The notes under the pieces: generated by a model
What the model was told of the DNA's origin: nothing
Database searches by the model: none
The model's input: only the letters and a program-made list of their open reading frames with translations
Made by a program: the position numbers and the translations under genes
From: Candidatus Excrementavichristensenella intestinipullorum
GTDB taxonomy: Bacteria > Bacillota > Clostridia > Christensenellales > Aristaeellaceae
Direction: 5' to 3'
DNA: 64,000 bases
Assembly: GCA_018711685.1 (NCBI GenBank)
Contig: DVHZ01000137.1
Location: forward strand, 41,912 to 105,911
In this document: piece after piece, positions 51,827 to 60,622 of the stretch
How the letters are laid out: each line of letters begins with the position of its first letter
How positions within the stretch are numbered: the stretch's first letter is position 1

Positions 51827-53796
51827 CAGCTCGCCGCCTTTCCCTCGTTCTGGCTAAAGGAGGGCACCAGCGCCTTGAGGGGAATGCGCACGTCCCCATC
51901 TTCTTTGGCCGCCTCTTTGCCCAACGCCTCCAGCTTGGTCAAGAATGAGGCGTCGTCCATGGCCACGGGCTCCAGCACCATGATTTTGTCGTGGCAGGTG
52001 GTATGCAGGCTTTCGGCCTCCTCGGTCATGGTCAATTCCTCGTACAGCTTTTCGCCGGGGCGCAGGCCGCAAAACTCGATCTTGATATCGGTATCCGGCT
52101 CGAATCCGGCCAGGCGGATCAGGTTGCGGGCCAAGTCCACGATCTTCACCGGAGTGCCCATGTCCAGCACGAAGATGTTGCCGCTTTCTCCAATGGCTCC
52201 CGCCTGAAGCACCAACTGCGCCGCTTCGGGAATGGTCATGAAGAAGCGGGTGATCTCCGGATGGGTGACGGTGACCGGGCCGCCCCGGGCGATCTGGTTT
52301 TTGAACAGGGGGATGACGCTGCCGTTGGAACCCAGCACGTTGCCAAAGCGCACCGCCATGTACCGGGTGTGGGAGTGGCGGGCCATGTACTGGATGATCA
52401 GCTCGGTGACCCGCTTGGTGGCGCCCATCACGTTGGTGGGGTTTACCGCCTTGTCGGTAGAGAGGATTACCATCCGGCTTACGCCATGGCGGTCTGCGGC
52501 CTTGGCTACGTTCAAGGTGCCGAAGATGTTGTTCTTGACCGCTTCCGCCGGGCTATCCTCCATGAGGGGCACATGCTTGTGGGCGGCGGCGTGGAACAGC
52601 ACCTGGGGCTTGATCTGGTCCATCACCTGGTCCAGCCGGGCGGTATCCCGCACCGAGCCGATGAGCACGGTGAGCTTGAGCTTGCCCCCGTACTTGGACA
52701 GCAGCTCCCGCTCCAGCTCGTAGGCGTTGTTTTCGTAGATGTCCATGACCACCAAATGGCTGGGCTCGAATTGGGCGATCTGCCGGCACAGCTCCGAGCC
52801 GATGGAGCCGCCGCCACCGGTGACCAGCACCACTTTGCCGGTGATATAGCTCCGGATGGAGTCCATGTCCAGGCGCACTTCCTCCCGGCACAGAAGGTCG
52901 GTGATGTTCACGTCCCGCATGGGGCTGATGCGGCCCGGCCCGCCGGTGACATCCTGCATGGCGGTGACCATGCGCAGCTTACAGCCGGTGCCGGCGCATA
53001 CCGCCATGATCTGGCGCATCCGGGCGTTGGAGGCAGAGGGAATGGCGATGACGATGTCCCCGGCCCGGTATTTCTGGACGTATTCGGGAATGCGCTCGGT
53101 GCCCAATTCGATGGGAATGCCCATAATGCGGGTGCCTGCCTTGTCCGGGTCGTCGTCCACCGCGGCCACCGGCATCCCCTCCCGGTAGCCCCGGGCTACC
53201 AGTTCCCGGATCACAGACGCACCGCCCCAGCCGGCGCCCACCACCAGCACCCGCCGGGTCTGATCCCGGCGGATGGCCCGGTGGCGCACGCCCGCCTGAT
53301 TGATCAGGCGGATGCTGAAACGCTGGCCGGTAATCAGCACGAACATGATGAGCCAGGCCATGCCGTATATGACCTTGCCGTGGAGGAAATGGTTGGGGGC
53401 GATGCGCACGCTATTGCCTACCAGGCCCAGCATGTACTCCATAAAGGGAATTTGGGTATTGGCCCGTTGAACGGCGGTAATGAGGATAGCGAACAGGTAG
53501 GTGGCCCCCATGCCCAGCAGGGTGCCCCCCAGCACCCGCATCACTTCGCCGATGCTGGCGTAGCGCCACAGGCTCCGGTAGGTGCGGGTAACCGCCAGCC
53601 CCGCCAGGCAGCACAGGGTGAGCACGGGCCAGATGTTTACATACCGGTCCATGATGGAAACCGGCACCACTTTTTCGTAGCGCAGATACATGGCTGCCAG
53701 AAAGGACAGGTTGATCATCACGATATCCAGTATCACCTGAATCGCCGTGTGTGCCCGATGCCGCCACACCCGCTTGTTTCCCTTGCTGTGAGACAT
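51826..53796 (-). CDS. Polysaccharide biosynthesis nucleoside-diphosphate-sugar 4,6-dehydratase (CapD/FlaA1-like)
   Basis: 656 residues from ATG 53796. Four N-terminal membrane segments (about 20-160), a first Rossmann-like region (RRVLVVGAGWGGASVIREL) and a second, catalytic SDR domain with VVLVTGGGGSIGSELCRQI near residue 320 and the STDKAVNPTNVMGATKRV active site (Met in place of the usual Tyr, normal for this family). It prepares modified UDP-sugars for capsule or glycan. It stands without other capsule genes here. A promoter is at 53869-53897. Confidence 0.93.
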   Translation of the reverse strand: MSHSKGNKRVWRHRAHTAIQVILDIVMINLSFLAAMYLRYEKVVPVSIMDRYVNIWPVLTLCCLAGLAVTRTYRSLWRYASIGEVMRVLGGTLLGMGATYLFAILITAVQRANTQIPFMEYMLGLVGNSVRIAPNHFLHGKVIYGMAWLIMFVLITGQRFSIRLINQAGVRHRAIRRDQTRRVLVVGAGWGGASVIRELVARGYREGMPVAAVDDDPDKAGTRIMGIPIELGTERIPEYVQKYRAGDIVIAIPSASNARMRQIMAVCAGTGCKLRMVTAMQDVTGGPGRISPMRDVNITDLLCREEVRLDMDSIRSYITGKVVLVTGGGGSIGSELCRQIAQFEPSHLVVMDIYENNAYELERELLSKYGGKLKLTVLIGSVRDTARLDQVMDQIKPQVLFHAAAHKHVPLMEDSPAEAVKNNIFGTLNVAKAADRHGVSRMVILSTDKAVNPTNVMGATKRVTELIIQYMARHSHTRYMAVRFGNVLGSNGSVIPLFKNQIARGGPVTVTHPEITRFFMTIPEAAQLVLQAGAIGESGNIFVLDMGTPVKIVDLARNLIRLAGFEPDTDIKIEFCGLRPGEKLYEELTMTEEAESLHTTCHDKIMVLEPVAMDDASFLTKLEALGKEAAKEDGDVRIPLKALVPSFSQNEGKAAS

Positions 53797-53868
53797 ATCC
53801 ACTACTCCCACCGTTTAATGTCCGGCCCGGCCGTCCCCGCGTATCTGGACTAAGCTGCGCTTTATGCT

Positions 53869-53897
53869 ATCATACCATAACCGGGTGATGGCGTCAA
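53869..53897 (-). promoter_or_regulatory. Promoter of the CapD-type gene
   Basis: On the minus strand: TTGACG (53897-53892), 17-base spacer, TATGAT (53874-53869). Confidence 0.75.
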
Positions 53898-54041
53898 ACC
53901 GCGAAAGCGTTAAGGCGGGCCCAATTCCGGGCCGCCGGGGGCGGAAAAGAGCTCCAAAGGCGCGCGGTGGCGGGGTTCCCCTCCCACGGGGATGGTCTGG
54001 GGAAAGCTGCCCGGGAGGCCCAAGGGGAACGCCTGGGCCCC
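53898..54041. other. Middle of the capD/ROK divergent gap
   Basis: The whole gap is 53797-54108. Apart from the two divergent promoters I see only G+C-rich sequence with small inverted repeats (GGGCCC, CCGGGCCGCC) and no gene. Confidence 0.4.
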
Positions 54042-54070
54042 TTGCGCGGGGACCGGTTTTATGGTATCAT
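54042..54070 (+). promoter_or_regulatory. Promoter of the ROK kinase gene
   Basis: TTGCGC (54042-54047), 17-base spacer, TATCAT (54065-54070). Confidence 0.55.
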
Positions 54071-54108
54071 AAATTTACCTTGATTATTGAAGCTGGGGAG
54101 GCGGCGGC

Positions 54109-54987
54109 ATGATTCTAGGCGCTTTGGAGGCGGGCGGAACCAAGATGGTGTGCTCTGTAGGCGACGAGCAGGGCCATATCCTGGACCGGGCGGTAATGCC
54201 CACGTTGACGCCCGATGAGACGTTGCCGGGTATCGCGGCGTATTTTGGGGACAAGCACATTGAAGCCCTGGGCATCGCCGGGTTTGGTCCCCTGGATTTG
54301 AACCCGAATTCTTCCACCTATGGCTATATCACCACCACGCCCAAGCCGGGCTGGCAGAACTGTCCCCTTACGCCCTACCTGCGGGAGGCCCTCAAGGTGC
54401 CCGCCCTCATCGATACCGACGTGGGCGCGGCGGCGTTGGCCGAGTTCGAGATGGGCGCAGGCAAGGATGTGAACAACCTGATCTATGTCACCGTGGGCAC
54501 CGGCGTGGGCGGGGGCGTCATCGTGAATGGCCAGCTGGTCCACGGGCTGGTCCACCCGGAGGCGGGGCATATCATCGTCAAGCCCCATCCCCAGGACCCC
54601 AATCCGGAGGGCTTCTGCCCCTATCACAGCAGCTGCCTGGAAGGGTTGGCCAAAGGCCCCACCTTCGACCAGCGCTGGGGGATCTCCTCCAAAGCATTGC
54701 CTCAGGACCATATCGGCTGGGTGATCGAGGCCGATTACCTGGCCCAGTTCTGCGCCAACGCCCTCACCATGCTGTCCACCGAAATGATCGTGCTGGGCGG
54801 CGGCGTGATGCAGCAGCAGTTCCTCTTCCCCATGATCCGCAAGCGGACGCTGGAGATTCTGGGCGGCTACGTGGCCCACGACAAGGTGCTCAACCACATC
54901 GACCAGATCATCGTGCCGCCGGGATTGGGCGTGAACAGCGGGGTCACAGGCGCACTGCTGCTGGCCGCCCGGGCGCTGAAGGGATAG
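54109..54987 (+). CDS. ROK family fructokinase
   Basis: 292 residues. ATP-binding LEAGGTKMVCSVG at the start, VTVGTGVGGGVIVNG and the zinc-binding GHIIVKPHPQDPNPEGFCPYHSSCLEGLAKGP are typical of the YdhR/ScrK type ROK fructokinases. It phosphorylates fructose at C6. No transporter or invertase gene is adjacent. A GGGGAGGCGG site precedes ATG 54109, and a bidirectional terminator follows. Confidence 0.93.
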   Translation: MILGALEAGGTKMVCSVGDEQGHILDRAVMPTLTPDETLPGIAAYFGDKHIEALGIAGFGPLDLNPNSSTYGYITTTPKPGWQNCPLTPYLREALKVPALIDTDVGAAALAEFEMGAGKDVNNLIYVTVGTGVGGGVIVNGQLVHGLVHPEAGHIIVKPHPQDPNPEGFCPYHSSCLEGLAKGPTFDQRWGISSKALPQDHIGWVIEADYLAQFCANALTMLSTEMIVLGGGVMQQQFLFPMIRKRTLEILGGYVAHDKVLNHIDQIIVPPGLGVNSGVTGALLLAARALKG

Positions 54988-55016
54988 AAAAAAGGCGGCC
55001 CTCAGGCCGCCTTTTT
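54988..55016. terminator. Bidirectional terminator between the ROK kinase and ferredoxin genes
   Basis: AAAGGCGGCC/GGCCGCCTTT (54991-55014), loop CTCA, with A-run before and T-run after, so it can stop both convergent genes. Confidence 0.9.
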
Positions 55017-55025
55017 GCAACAAAC

Positions 55026-55196
55026 TCAGGCTTCCGCAGGGGCGCCCACCGGGCAGGTATCGGCGCAGGCGCCGCAGGAAATGCAGGTGTTGGCGTCGAT
55101 GACGTACTTACCGTCGCCCTCGGAGATAGCGCTCACCGGGCAAGCTTCGGCGCAGGCGCCGCAGGAAATGCAATCGTCGGAAATCTGATAGGCCAT
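55026..55196 (-). CDS. 2[4Fe-4S] ferredoxin
   Basis: 56 residues from ATG 55196 (GGAGGTG upstream). Two cluster motifs, CISCGACAEACPVSAIS and CISCGACADTCPVGAP, nearly identical halves of the clostridial ferredoxin fold. It is a low-potential electron carrier and a plausible partner of the 2-oxoacid oxidoreductase at 5.7-8.3 kb. Single-gene unit. Confidence 0.95.
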   Translation of the reverse strand: MAYQISDDCISCGACAEACPVSAISEGDGKYVIDANTCISCGACADTCPVGAPAEA

Positions 55197-55294
55197 GGAA
55201 AACACCTCCACTATTTGATGCGGTCATTATAGCATCATTTGCGTAAAAATGCAATATCATTTCTTGGGGAATCGGGAAAGGACGGCATGGGGAC

Positions 55295-55795
55295 ATGAGG
55301 GAATCGGTAAGGCGGGCGCGGCTGCTGCTGGAGGATGCGGCGCCCCTGAGCTATGACTGCGGCGAGCTGTGCGCCAAAGCCTGCTGCCTGCCCGACGAGG
55401 AGGGCAAGGGCGGGGTATGGCTGCTGCCCGGCGAAGAACAGGCCCTGGCCGGGGAGGATTGGGCCCGCATCCTCCCGGGCGATATCCCCATGCTCATGTG
55501 CCAAGGCCCCTGCAGCCGGGCGCTGCGGCCCTTCTTTTGCCGGCTGTTTCCCCTGATGGGGGTGCGCCGCGCCGGGAGCTGGCAGGTGCGGATGGACCGG
55601 CGGGCGCGGCCCCTGTGCCCCCTGGCCCGGAGCGGAACCCGGGGGCTGAACCCCGCCTTTGTGGAGGCGGCGGGCCAAGCCGTGGCCCTGGTGGGGGAGG
55701 ACCCGGTATGCGCGCCCATCCTCATGGAATGGGCGCGGCTGGAGAAGCGGTTCTCGCCCGGCGCACTGTGGGAGGCGGCCCATGGAGAAGATTGA
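55295..55795 (+). CDS. Cys-rich protein, YkgJ-like cysteine cluster
   Basis: 166 residues. Cys motifs CGELCAKACCL, CQGPCSRALRPFFCRLFPL and RPLCPLARSG suggest a metal- or iron-sulfur-binding cluster like that in the YkgJ/FliB-type Cys-cluster proteins. The remainder is not recognised. It overlaps the recD2 start by 14 bases, so they are co-transcribed, which may be incidental. Moderate confidence in the family. Confidence 0.6.
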   Translation: MRESVRRARLLLEDAAPLSYDCGELCAKACCLPDEEGKGGVWLLPGEEQALAGEDWARILPGDIPMLMCQGPCSRALRPFFCRLFPLMGVRRAGSWQVRMDRRARPLCPLARSGTRGLNPAFVEAAGQAVALVGEDPVCAPILMEWARLEKRFSPGALWEAAHGED

Positions 55796-57971
55796 GGGGG
55801 TGGTGGAGGAGATCATCTTCCACAACGAGGGCAACGGCTACACGGTGCTCAGCCTGAAAGCGGGAGCCGAGCGAACCACCTGCGTGGGCACGCTGCCCAC
55901 CCTGGCCGCCGGCGAACGGCTGCGGGTGGAAGGGGAGTGGACCGAGCACCCGGACTACGGCCGCCAGCTGCGGATACGGAGCTTTGAAAGCGTGCAGCCC
56001 ACCACCCGCGCCGGCATCGAACGGTACCTGGGCTCCGGGCTCATCAAGGGCGTGGGGGCGGCCACGGCCAAGCTCATCGTCCACGCCTTCGGGGAGGAAA
56101 CCTTGGCGGTGCTGGACGAGGCGCCCCAGCGCCTCACCCAGATTCCCGGCATCGGGCCCAAGCGTGCGGCCATGATTATCCAGAGCTATCAGGAGCAGCG
56201 CCAGGCCCGCCAGGCCATGGTCTTTCTCCAGACCTACGGCTTGAGCCCCGCCCTGTCCGCCAAGGTGGTGCGATTGTACGGCGAGCGCACCCAATCGGTG
56301 GTGCGGGCCGATCCCTACCAACTGGTGGAGCAGGTGGAGGGCATAGGGTTTAAGACCGCCGACGCCATCGCCTTTTCCCTGGGCATCCCCCGGGACAGCG
56401 ATCACCGGCTCACCTGCGGCATAAAATATTTGCTGGGTGAGGCCACCCGAGGGGGCGGACACCTGTTTTTGCCCCAGGAGCAGTTGGCGGAACAGGCTGC
56501 CAGGCTGCTGGAGGTTCCCCAGGCGCTGTGCCAGCGGGCGGTTTCCATGCTGGCCCTGTCCGGCGGGGCGGTGCTGCGCCAGGTGAACGGGGAGGACGTG
56601 GTGTACGACCGCTACCTGTACGACGCCGAGCGGGAAGTGGCGGTGCGGCTGTGCCGGCTGTTGGGGCGGGCCCGGCAGGATGAGGGGGAGGACTGGCCTG
56701 CCCAGATCCGGGCCTATCAGCGACAGGCCGGGCTGGACCTGGGGGAGGAACAGCGCCAGGCGGTGCTCACCGCCCTGAAGAGCCCGGTATCGGTGATCAC
56801 CGGTGGCCCGGGCACGGGCAAGACCACCTGCATCCGGTGCATGCTGGCCCTGATGCGCCGGGAGGGCACGGTGCTGCTGTGCGCCCCCACCGGCCGGGCG
56901 GCCAAGCGGATGCAGGAGGCCAGCGGCGAACCTGCCCAGACCATTCACCGGCTGCTGGAGTATTCCGGGGAGAGCGGTTCCTTTCTGCGGGGAGAGGATA
57001 GCCCCCTGCTGGTGGACAGCCTCATCGTGGACGAGGTTTCCATGGTGGATATCACCCTGATGCGCTCACTGCTGCGGGCGCTGCCCAGCCATGCCAGGCT
57101 GGTGCTGGTGGGGGACGCGGACCAGCTGCCCTCGGTGGGGGCGGGAAACGTGCTGGGGGATATGATCGCCAGCCGGGCGGTGCCCGTGGCCCATCTCACC
57201 GAGATCTACCGCCAGGCCGCTCAATCGGATATCGTGGTCAGCGCCCACCGCATCAACCGGGGGGAGATGCCGGTGGTCAACCGCAAGGGCGGGGATTTCT
57301 TCTTCCAGCGGGCCGCCACCGCCGCACAGGCCGCTCAGGTGGTGCGGGAACTGGTGCTCACCCGGCTGCCCGGCTTTCTGGGGGCGGACCCCATCCGGGA
57401 TATTCAGGTGATGTGCCCCATGAAAAAGGGCGAAGCGGGGGTATGGGCCCTGGGGCGGATGCTCCAACAGGCGTTAAACCCGCCGGGCCCGGACAAAAGG
57501 GAACTGACCGTGGGGGACGCGCTGCTGCGGGAGGGGGACAAGGTGATGCAGGTGCGCAATCACTATGAGCTCAACTGGACCCGGGGCGAGGAAACCGGGG
57601 CGGGAGTGTTCAACGGCGACATGGGCTTCATCCAGAGCATCGACCCCCAAGGGCGCAAGGTTCTGGTGGCCTTTGACGATGAGCGTCGGGTCACCTACGA
57701 GGAGAGCGACCTGGAAGACCTGGAAACCGCCTACGCCATGTCGGTACACAAGAGCCAGGGCAGCGAGTTCGACGCGGTGGTGCTGCCCCTGGTCAGCGGG
57801 CCGCCGATGCTGTTGACCCGCAACCTGCTCTATACCGCCGTCACCCGGGCCCGGCGCCTGGTGGTGCTGGTGGGGCGGGAAGAATGCGTGCGCCAGATGG
57901 TGAACAGCGGCTATGTAAACCGCCGGTATTCCAACCTGGCCGGTGCCCTGCGGGAGGTGAAGGGCGTTTGA
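55782..57971 (+). CDS. recD2: RecD-like DNA helicase, RecD2 family
   Basis: 729 residues from ATG 55782. The N-terminal OB-like and helix-hairpin-helix region (about 60-200, with IPGIGPKRAAMI) defines RecD2 rather than RecBCD RecD. Motif I GGPGTGKTTCIR starts at residue 341, motif II is LIVDEVSMVD, and the C-terminal motifs include YAMSVHKSQGSEFDAVVLP and LLYTAVTRARRLVVLVG. It is a 5'-3' helicase acting in replication repair. The stop overlaps the acpS TTG start. Confidence 0.96.
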   Translation: MEKIEGVVEEIIFHNEGNGYTVLSLKAGAERTTCVGTLPTLAAGERLRVEGEWTEHPDYGRQLRIRSFESVQPTTRAGIERYLGSGLIKGVGAATAKLIVHAFGEETLAVLDEAPQRLTQIPGIGPKRAAMIIQSYQEQRQARQAMVFLQTYGLSPALSAKVVRLYGERTQSVVRADPYQLVEQVEGIGFKTADAIAFSLGIPRDSDHRLTCGIKYLLGEATRGGGHLFLPQEQLAEQAARLLEVPQALCQRAVSMLALSGGAVLRQVNGEDVVYDRYLYDAEREVAVRLCRLLGRARQDEGEDWPAQIRAYQRQAGLDLGEEQRQAVLTALKSPVSVITGGPGTGKTTCIRCMLALMRREGTVLLCAPTGRAAKRMQEASGEPAQTIHRLLEYSGESGSFLRGEDSPLLVDSLIVDEVSMVDITLMRSLLRALPSHARLVLVGDADQLPSVGAGNVLGDMIASRAVPVAHLTEIYRQAAQSDIVVSAHRINRGEMPVVNRKGGDFFFQRAATAAQAAQVVRELVLTRLPGFLGADPIRDIQVMCPMKKGEAGVWALGRMLQQALNPPGPDKRELTVGDALLREGDKVMQVRNHYELNWTRGEETGAGVFNGDMGFIQSIDPQGRKVLVAFDDERRVTYEESDLEDLETAYAMSVHKSQGSEFDAVVLPLVSGPPMLLTRNLLYTAVTRARRLVVLVGREECVRQMVNSGYVNRRYSNLAGALREVKGV

Positions 57972-58420
57972 GCATCCTGGGCGTGGGACTGGACCTGTGC
58001 GATATCCGGCGCATCCGGCGGGCCATGGAAAACCCACGGTTTGCCCAGCGCGCCTTTACCCAGGGCGAACGGGAGCGCATCGCCCAGCGGGGGGAGCAGA
58101 CCGCCGCCGGGCTGTTCGCCGCCAAGGAGGCGGTGGCCAAGGCCCTGGGCACCGGCTTTGACGGCTTTTTCCTGGACAAGGTGGAGGTATACTGGGACCG
58201 GCTGGGCTGCCCCCATTGCCGCCTTCACGGCGGCGCCCTGGAGCGGCTCAGGGCCATGGGGGGCGATACGATTCGCCTGTCCATTACCCATCAGGGGGAA
58301 ATGGCTGCGGCGGTGGCGGTGGTGGAGGAAGCCCGGAAAACGGAACTAGGGGAGACACAACCGCGGGCCATGGAACCGCCGGGGACGAAACCCCGGGAGG
58401 CGGAAACCGATTTTGCCTAA
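57968..58420 (+). CDS. acpS: Holo-[acyl-carrier-protein] synthase, extended C-terminus
   Basis: 150 residues, TTG start 57968 overlapping the recD2 TGA, with GGAGGTG eight or nine bases before it. Mg-binding GVGLDLCDIRRIRRAM and the FAAKEAVAKALGTGF motif are typical of AcpS, which attaches phosphopantetheine to acyl carrier protein. Usual length is about 120; here residues about 123-150 add a tail rich in Glu, Thr and Pro (EARKTELGETQPRAMEPPGTKP). The tail may be functional or a recent read-on. Confidence 0.9.
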   Translation: MSILGVGLDLCDIRRIRRAMENPRFAQRAFTQGERERIAQRGEQTAAGLFAAKEAVAKALGTGFDGFFLDKVEVYWDRLGCPHCRLHGGALERLRAMGGDTIRLSITHQGEMAAAVAVVEEARKTELGETQPRAMEPPGTKPREAETDFA

Positions 58421-58479
58421 AATGGGAACCAAACCGGCTTTTAGCCAGTCCAAAAAAGGCAACGGAGGAGGTGAGCGCC

Positions 58480-59475
58480 ATGAAATGTAGTTTGCGCCCC
58501 TGGATATGTCTGGCTGTGGCGCTTGGAATCGCCCTGACGGCCTGCGCCCCCGCTTGGGCGGATATGACCCTGGCATCGGCCAAAACGCCGCTGAACGACT
58601 CCTCAAAAAACAAGATCAACAACATCCAACTGGCGGCGGCTTCTATTGACGGAACGTACTTGGCGGTAGGGGATTACTTCTCCTTCAACGACATCGTGGG
58701 TCCCCGCACCGCGTCCTACGGCTATGCCAACGCCTTGAACGGGCGTGGGGTGAAGGTGATGGGCGGCGGCGTGGCCCAAGTGGCCACCACCTTGTACCTG
58801 GCGCTGAAAAAGATCGACGGCATTACCTACGTGCAAAAGCAGACCTATTCCCATTTTACCGACAACTATGTATCCAGCAAGAAAAACGCCATCGTGGTGG
58901 ATTACAAGGCCGATACCGATTTCAGCTTCTATAACGACGGCGCCGTGGAGTTCCGCATCGATATTTGGGTGAGCGACGAATACGTCAATTGCTCTTTGGT
59001 AAGCGAAAGCGCCTACGGCTCCCAAAGCGGTTGGGGTGGAGGATACAGCGAGATTTATGTAAACGGCGGCGCCGCCATGAAGGCGAATATCACCCTGGCG
59101 GCGGATAGCATCTACGATACCACCCTGTCCAACGGAGATCTGTTTTCCTTCAACGATATCGTGGGCCCCCGCACCCAGCGTTACGGCTACCAGAAGGCGG
59201 TCAACGGCCGGGGCGTGAAGGTGGTGGGCGGCGGCGTGGCCCAGGTAGCCAGCGCGATTTATATGGCGGTGAAAGATATGGATTGCGTGGAAATCGTGGA
59301 CAAGTCCCTGTACAGGGATTACAACCAGGATTATGTAGCCGACTCGGCGGACGCTATCGCGGTGGACTACTCCGACGGTTTGGATTTTTCCTTCCGCTAT
59401 ATTGGCTACGGCACGCTGAGCGTTTATACCCAATTGATCGACGATGTATTGAGCTGCGAAATCGTGGAATACTGA
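58480..59475 (+). CDS. Protein with two VanW-like domains, predicted lipoprotein
   Basis: 331 residues. The N-terminus WICLAVALGIALTACAPAWA has the lipobox L-T-A-C with Cys22, and also an AxA site (PAWA-D), so either lipid attachment or signal peptidase I could apply. The mature part has two VanW repeats: GDYFSFNDIVGPRTASYGY with NGRGVKVMGGGVAQVATTLY, and GDLFSFNDIVGPRTQRYGY with NGRGVKVVGGGVAQVASAIY. The two halves share most residues, so this is an internal duplication. VanW function is unknown; it occurs beside vancomycin genes and in many Clostridia. RBS GGAGGTGAGCGCC. Confidence 0.9.
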   Translation: MKCSLRPWICLAVALGIALTACAPAWADMTLASAKTPLNDSSKNKINNIQLAAASIDGTYLAVGDYFSFNDIVGPRTASYGYANALNGRGVKVMGGGVAQVATTLYLALKKIDGITYVQKQTYSHFTDNYVSSKKNAIVVDYKADTDFSFYNDGAVEFRIDIWVSDEYVNCSLVSESAYGSQSGWGGGYSEIYVNGGAAMKANITLAADSIYDTTLSNGDLFSFNDIVGPRTQRYGYQKAVNGRGVKVVGGGVAQVASAIYMAVKDMDCVEIVDKSLYRDYNQDYVADSADAIAVDYSDGLDFSFRYIGYGTLSVYTQLIDDVLSCEIVEY

Positions 59476-59863
59476 TGCAGGACAGGAATATCAGGCTGCC
59501 TGCTTGGGAAATGCCGGTCACATTTCCCGCCTCCAAATAGGCCCCCGGCCATTGTGCCGGGGGCATTCGTATGCCCGGCGCCTCCTTGCCTGCGCCTTTT
59601 CAGAAGCGTCCCAGGGACCGCCGGCATCAGCTGCCGTAGCTGGGCTGTGCCGGGCGGCGCACCGGGGGCGGCGTCTGGATGGTGGCGCAAACAAAGTCCC
59701 CCTCAAAGCCCGGTGCGGCCGGGTCAAAGGGGATCCGCCCACAGCGGCCATCCACCCGCAGCGCTTATCCATCTACAGCGGTTATTCGCTCAGACCCGGG
59801 GATTTTTCGAGAAAAGGGCCGCCTCCCCGCGACGGGGGAGGCGGCCCTTGGAAAAGCGAATGG
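59476..59863. other. Convergent gap with two terminator hairpins
   Basis: About 390 bases. Hairpin GCCCCCGGC/GCCGGGGGC (59541-59564) probably ends the VanW gene. A long stem AAGGGCCGCCTCCCC (59814-59849) with T-rich TTTTCTCG on the minus strand ends the leftward coiled-coil gene. No gene is seen between. Confidence 0.65.
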
Positions 59864-60472
59864 TTAGGCGTTCTGAGGGGCTTCCTCTACAGCCTCCGAA
59901 ACGGTTTCCTCGTCCGGCTGGACGGCCTCCTTGGCCTCAGCCTCCGGGGCTTCCGCCTCAGCCTCCGGGGTGGATGCCTCTTCATCCCCTTCCGGGGCCT
60001 CGGCCTCGGCATTCTCCATTTGCTCCAGCAGCTGGGCTTCCCGCTCCTCGGCGGTGGCCAGCTCGCTGATCTTGGCCTGCAACTCATCCTGAACCTGCTT
60101 CAGGGCCTCCTGGGCGGCGGTGAGGGTCTGGTTCAGCGCGGCGGCCTGATCCTGGGCGTCGGCCTGAGCCTGCTCCAGTTGGAGTTGGGCGTCAGCCTGG
60201 ACCTGCTCCAGCTGGGCCTGGGCCTCGGCCTTCACCTGCTCCAGTTCTGCCTGGGCGTCGGCTTTTACCTGCTCCAGCTCCGCTTGAGCCGCTTCGGCGG
60301 CGGAAACCGCCGCTTCTTCCGAGGCGGTCAGGGCCTCAAGATCCGCCCGCATATCGGCCAACTGGGTGTACCACTGGTTGTCCAGGTCGTTGTTGTAATT
60401 GATGGCCACTACGGCCAGCACGATGAGGGCTATACACAATAGGGCGATGACGATCTTGGCGGGTTTGTTCAT
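59864..60472 (-). CDS. Membrane-anchored coiled-coil protein with 11-residue repeats
   Basis: 202 residues. A membrane segment near residues 5-25 (KIVIALLCIALIVLAVVAI), then a helical rod. Residues 62-105 are four near-identical 11-residue units of the type AQAELEQVKAD. The C-terminal 55 residues are very acidic and Ala/Glu/Pro-rich. Hendecad spacing suits a right-handed coiled coil. No family is recognised; an envelope spacer or assembly role is guesswork. Promoter with perfect TATAAT at 60511-60539; terminator downstream. Confidence 0.75.
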   Translation of the reverse strand: MNKPAKIVIALLCIALIVLAVVAINYNNDLDNQWYTQLADMRADLEALTASEEAAVSAAEAAQAELEQVKADAQAELEQVKAEAQAQLEQVQADAQLQLEQAQADAQDQAAALNQTLTAAQEALKQVQDELQAKISELATAEEREAQLLEQMENAEAEAPEGDEEASTPEAEAEAPEAEAKEAVQPDEETVSEAVEEAPQNA

Positions 60473-60510
60473 GGGTGTTCCTCCTCTATAAGCGTGATGG
60501 AATTTTTCTT

Positions 60511-60539
60511 ATTATAACATAGGGAGGATAGGCTTTCAA
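60511..60539 (-). promoter_or_regulatory. Promoter of the coiled-coil protein gene
   Basis: On the minus strand: TTGAAA (60539-60534), 17-base spacer, TATAAT (60516-60511). Confidence 0.8.
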
Positions 60540-60567
60540 CGCTTGAGGAAGGATTTGTCATATAATA

Positions 60568-60597
60568 TTGTAAGGTTGGCCGGGACGATGGTATAAT
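60568..60597 (+). promoter_or_regulatory. Promoter of the L-serine dehydratase genes
   Basis: TTGTAA (60568-60573), 18-base spacer, perfect TATAAT (60592-60597), 25 bases before the GTG start. Confidence 0.65.
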
Positions 60598-60622
60598 GGA
60601 TACAGGGAGGAGGAGAAAACCT

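Noticed and set aside
51991-53853. A 620-codon plus-strand frame antisense to the CapD-type gene
   Set aside because: Shadow of a high G+C gene; no ribosome site or recognisable motif.
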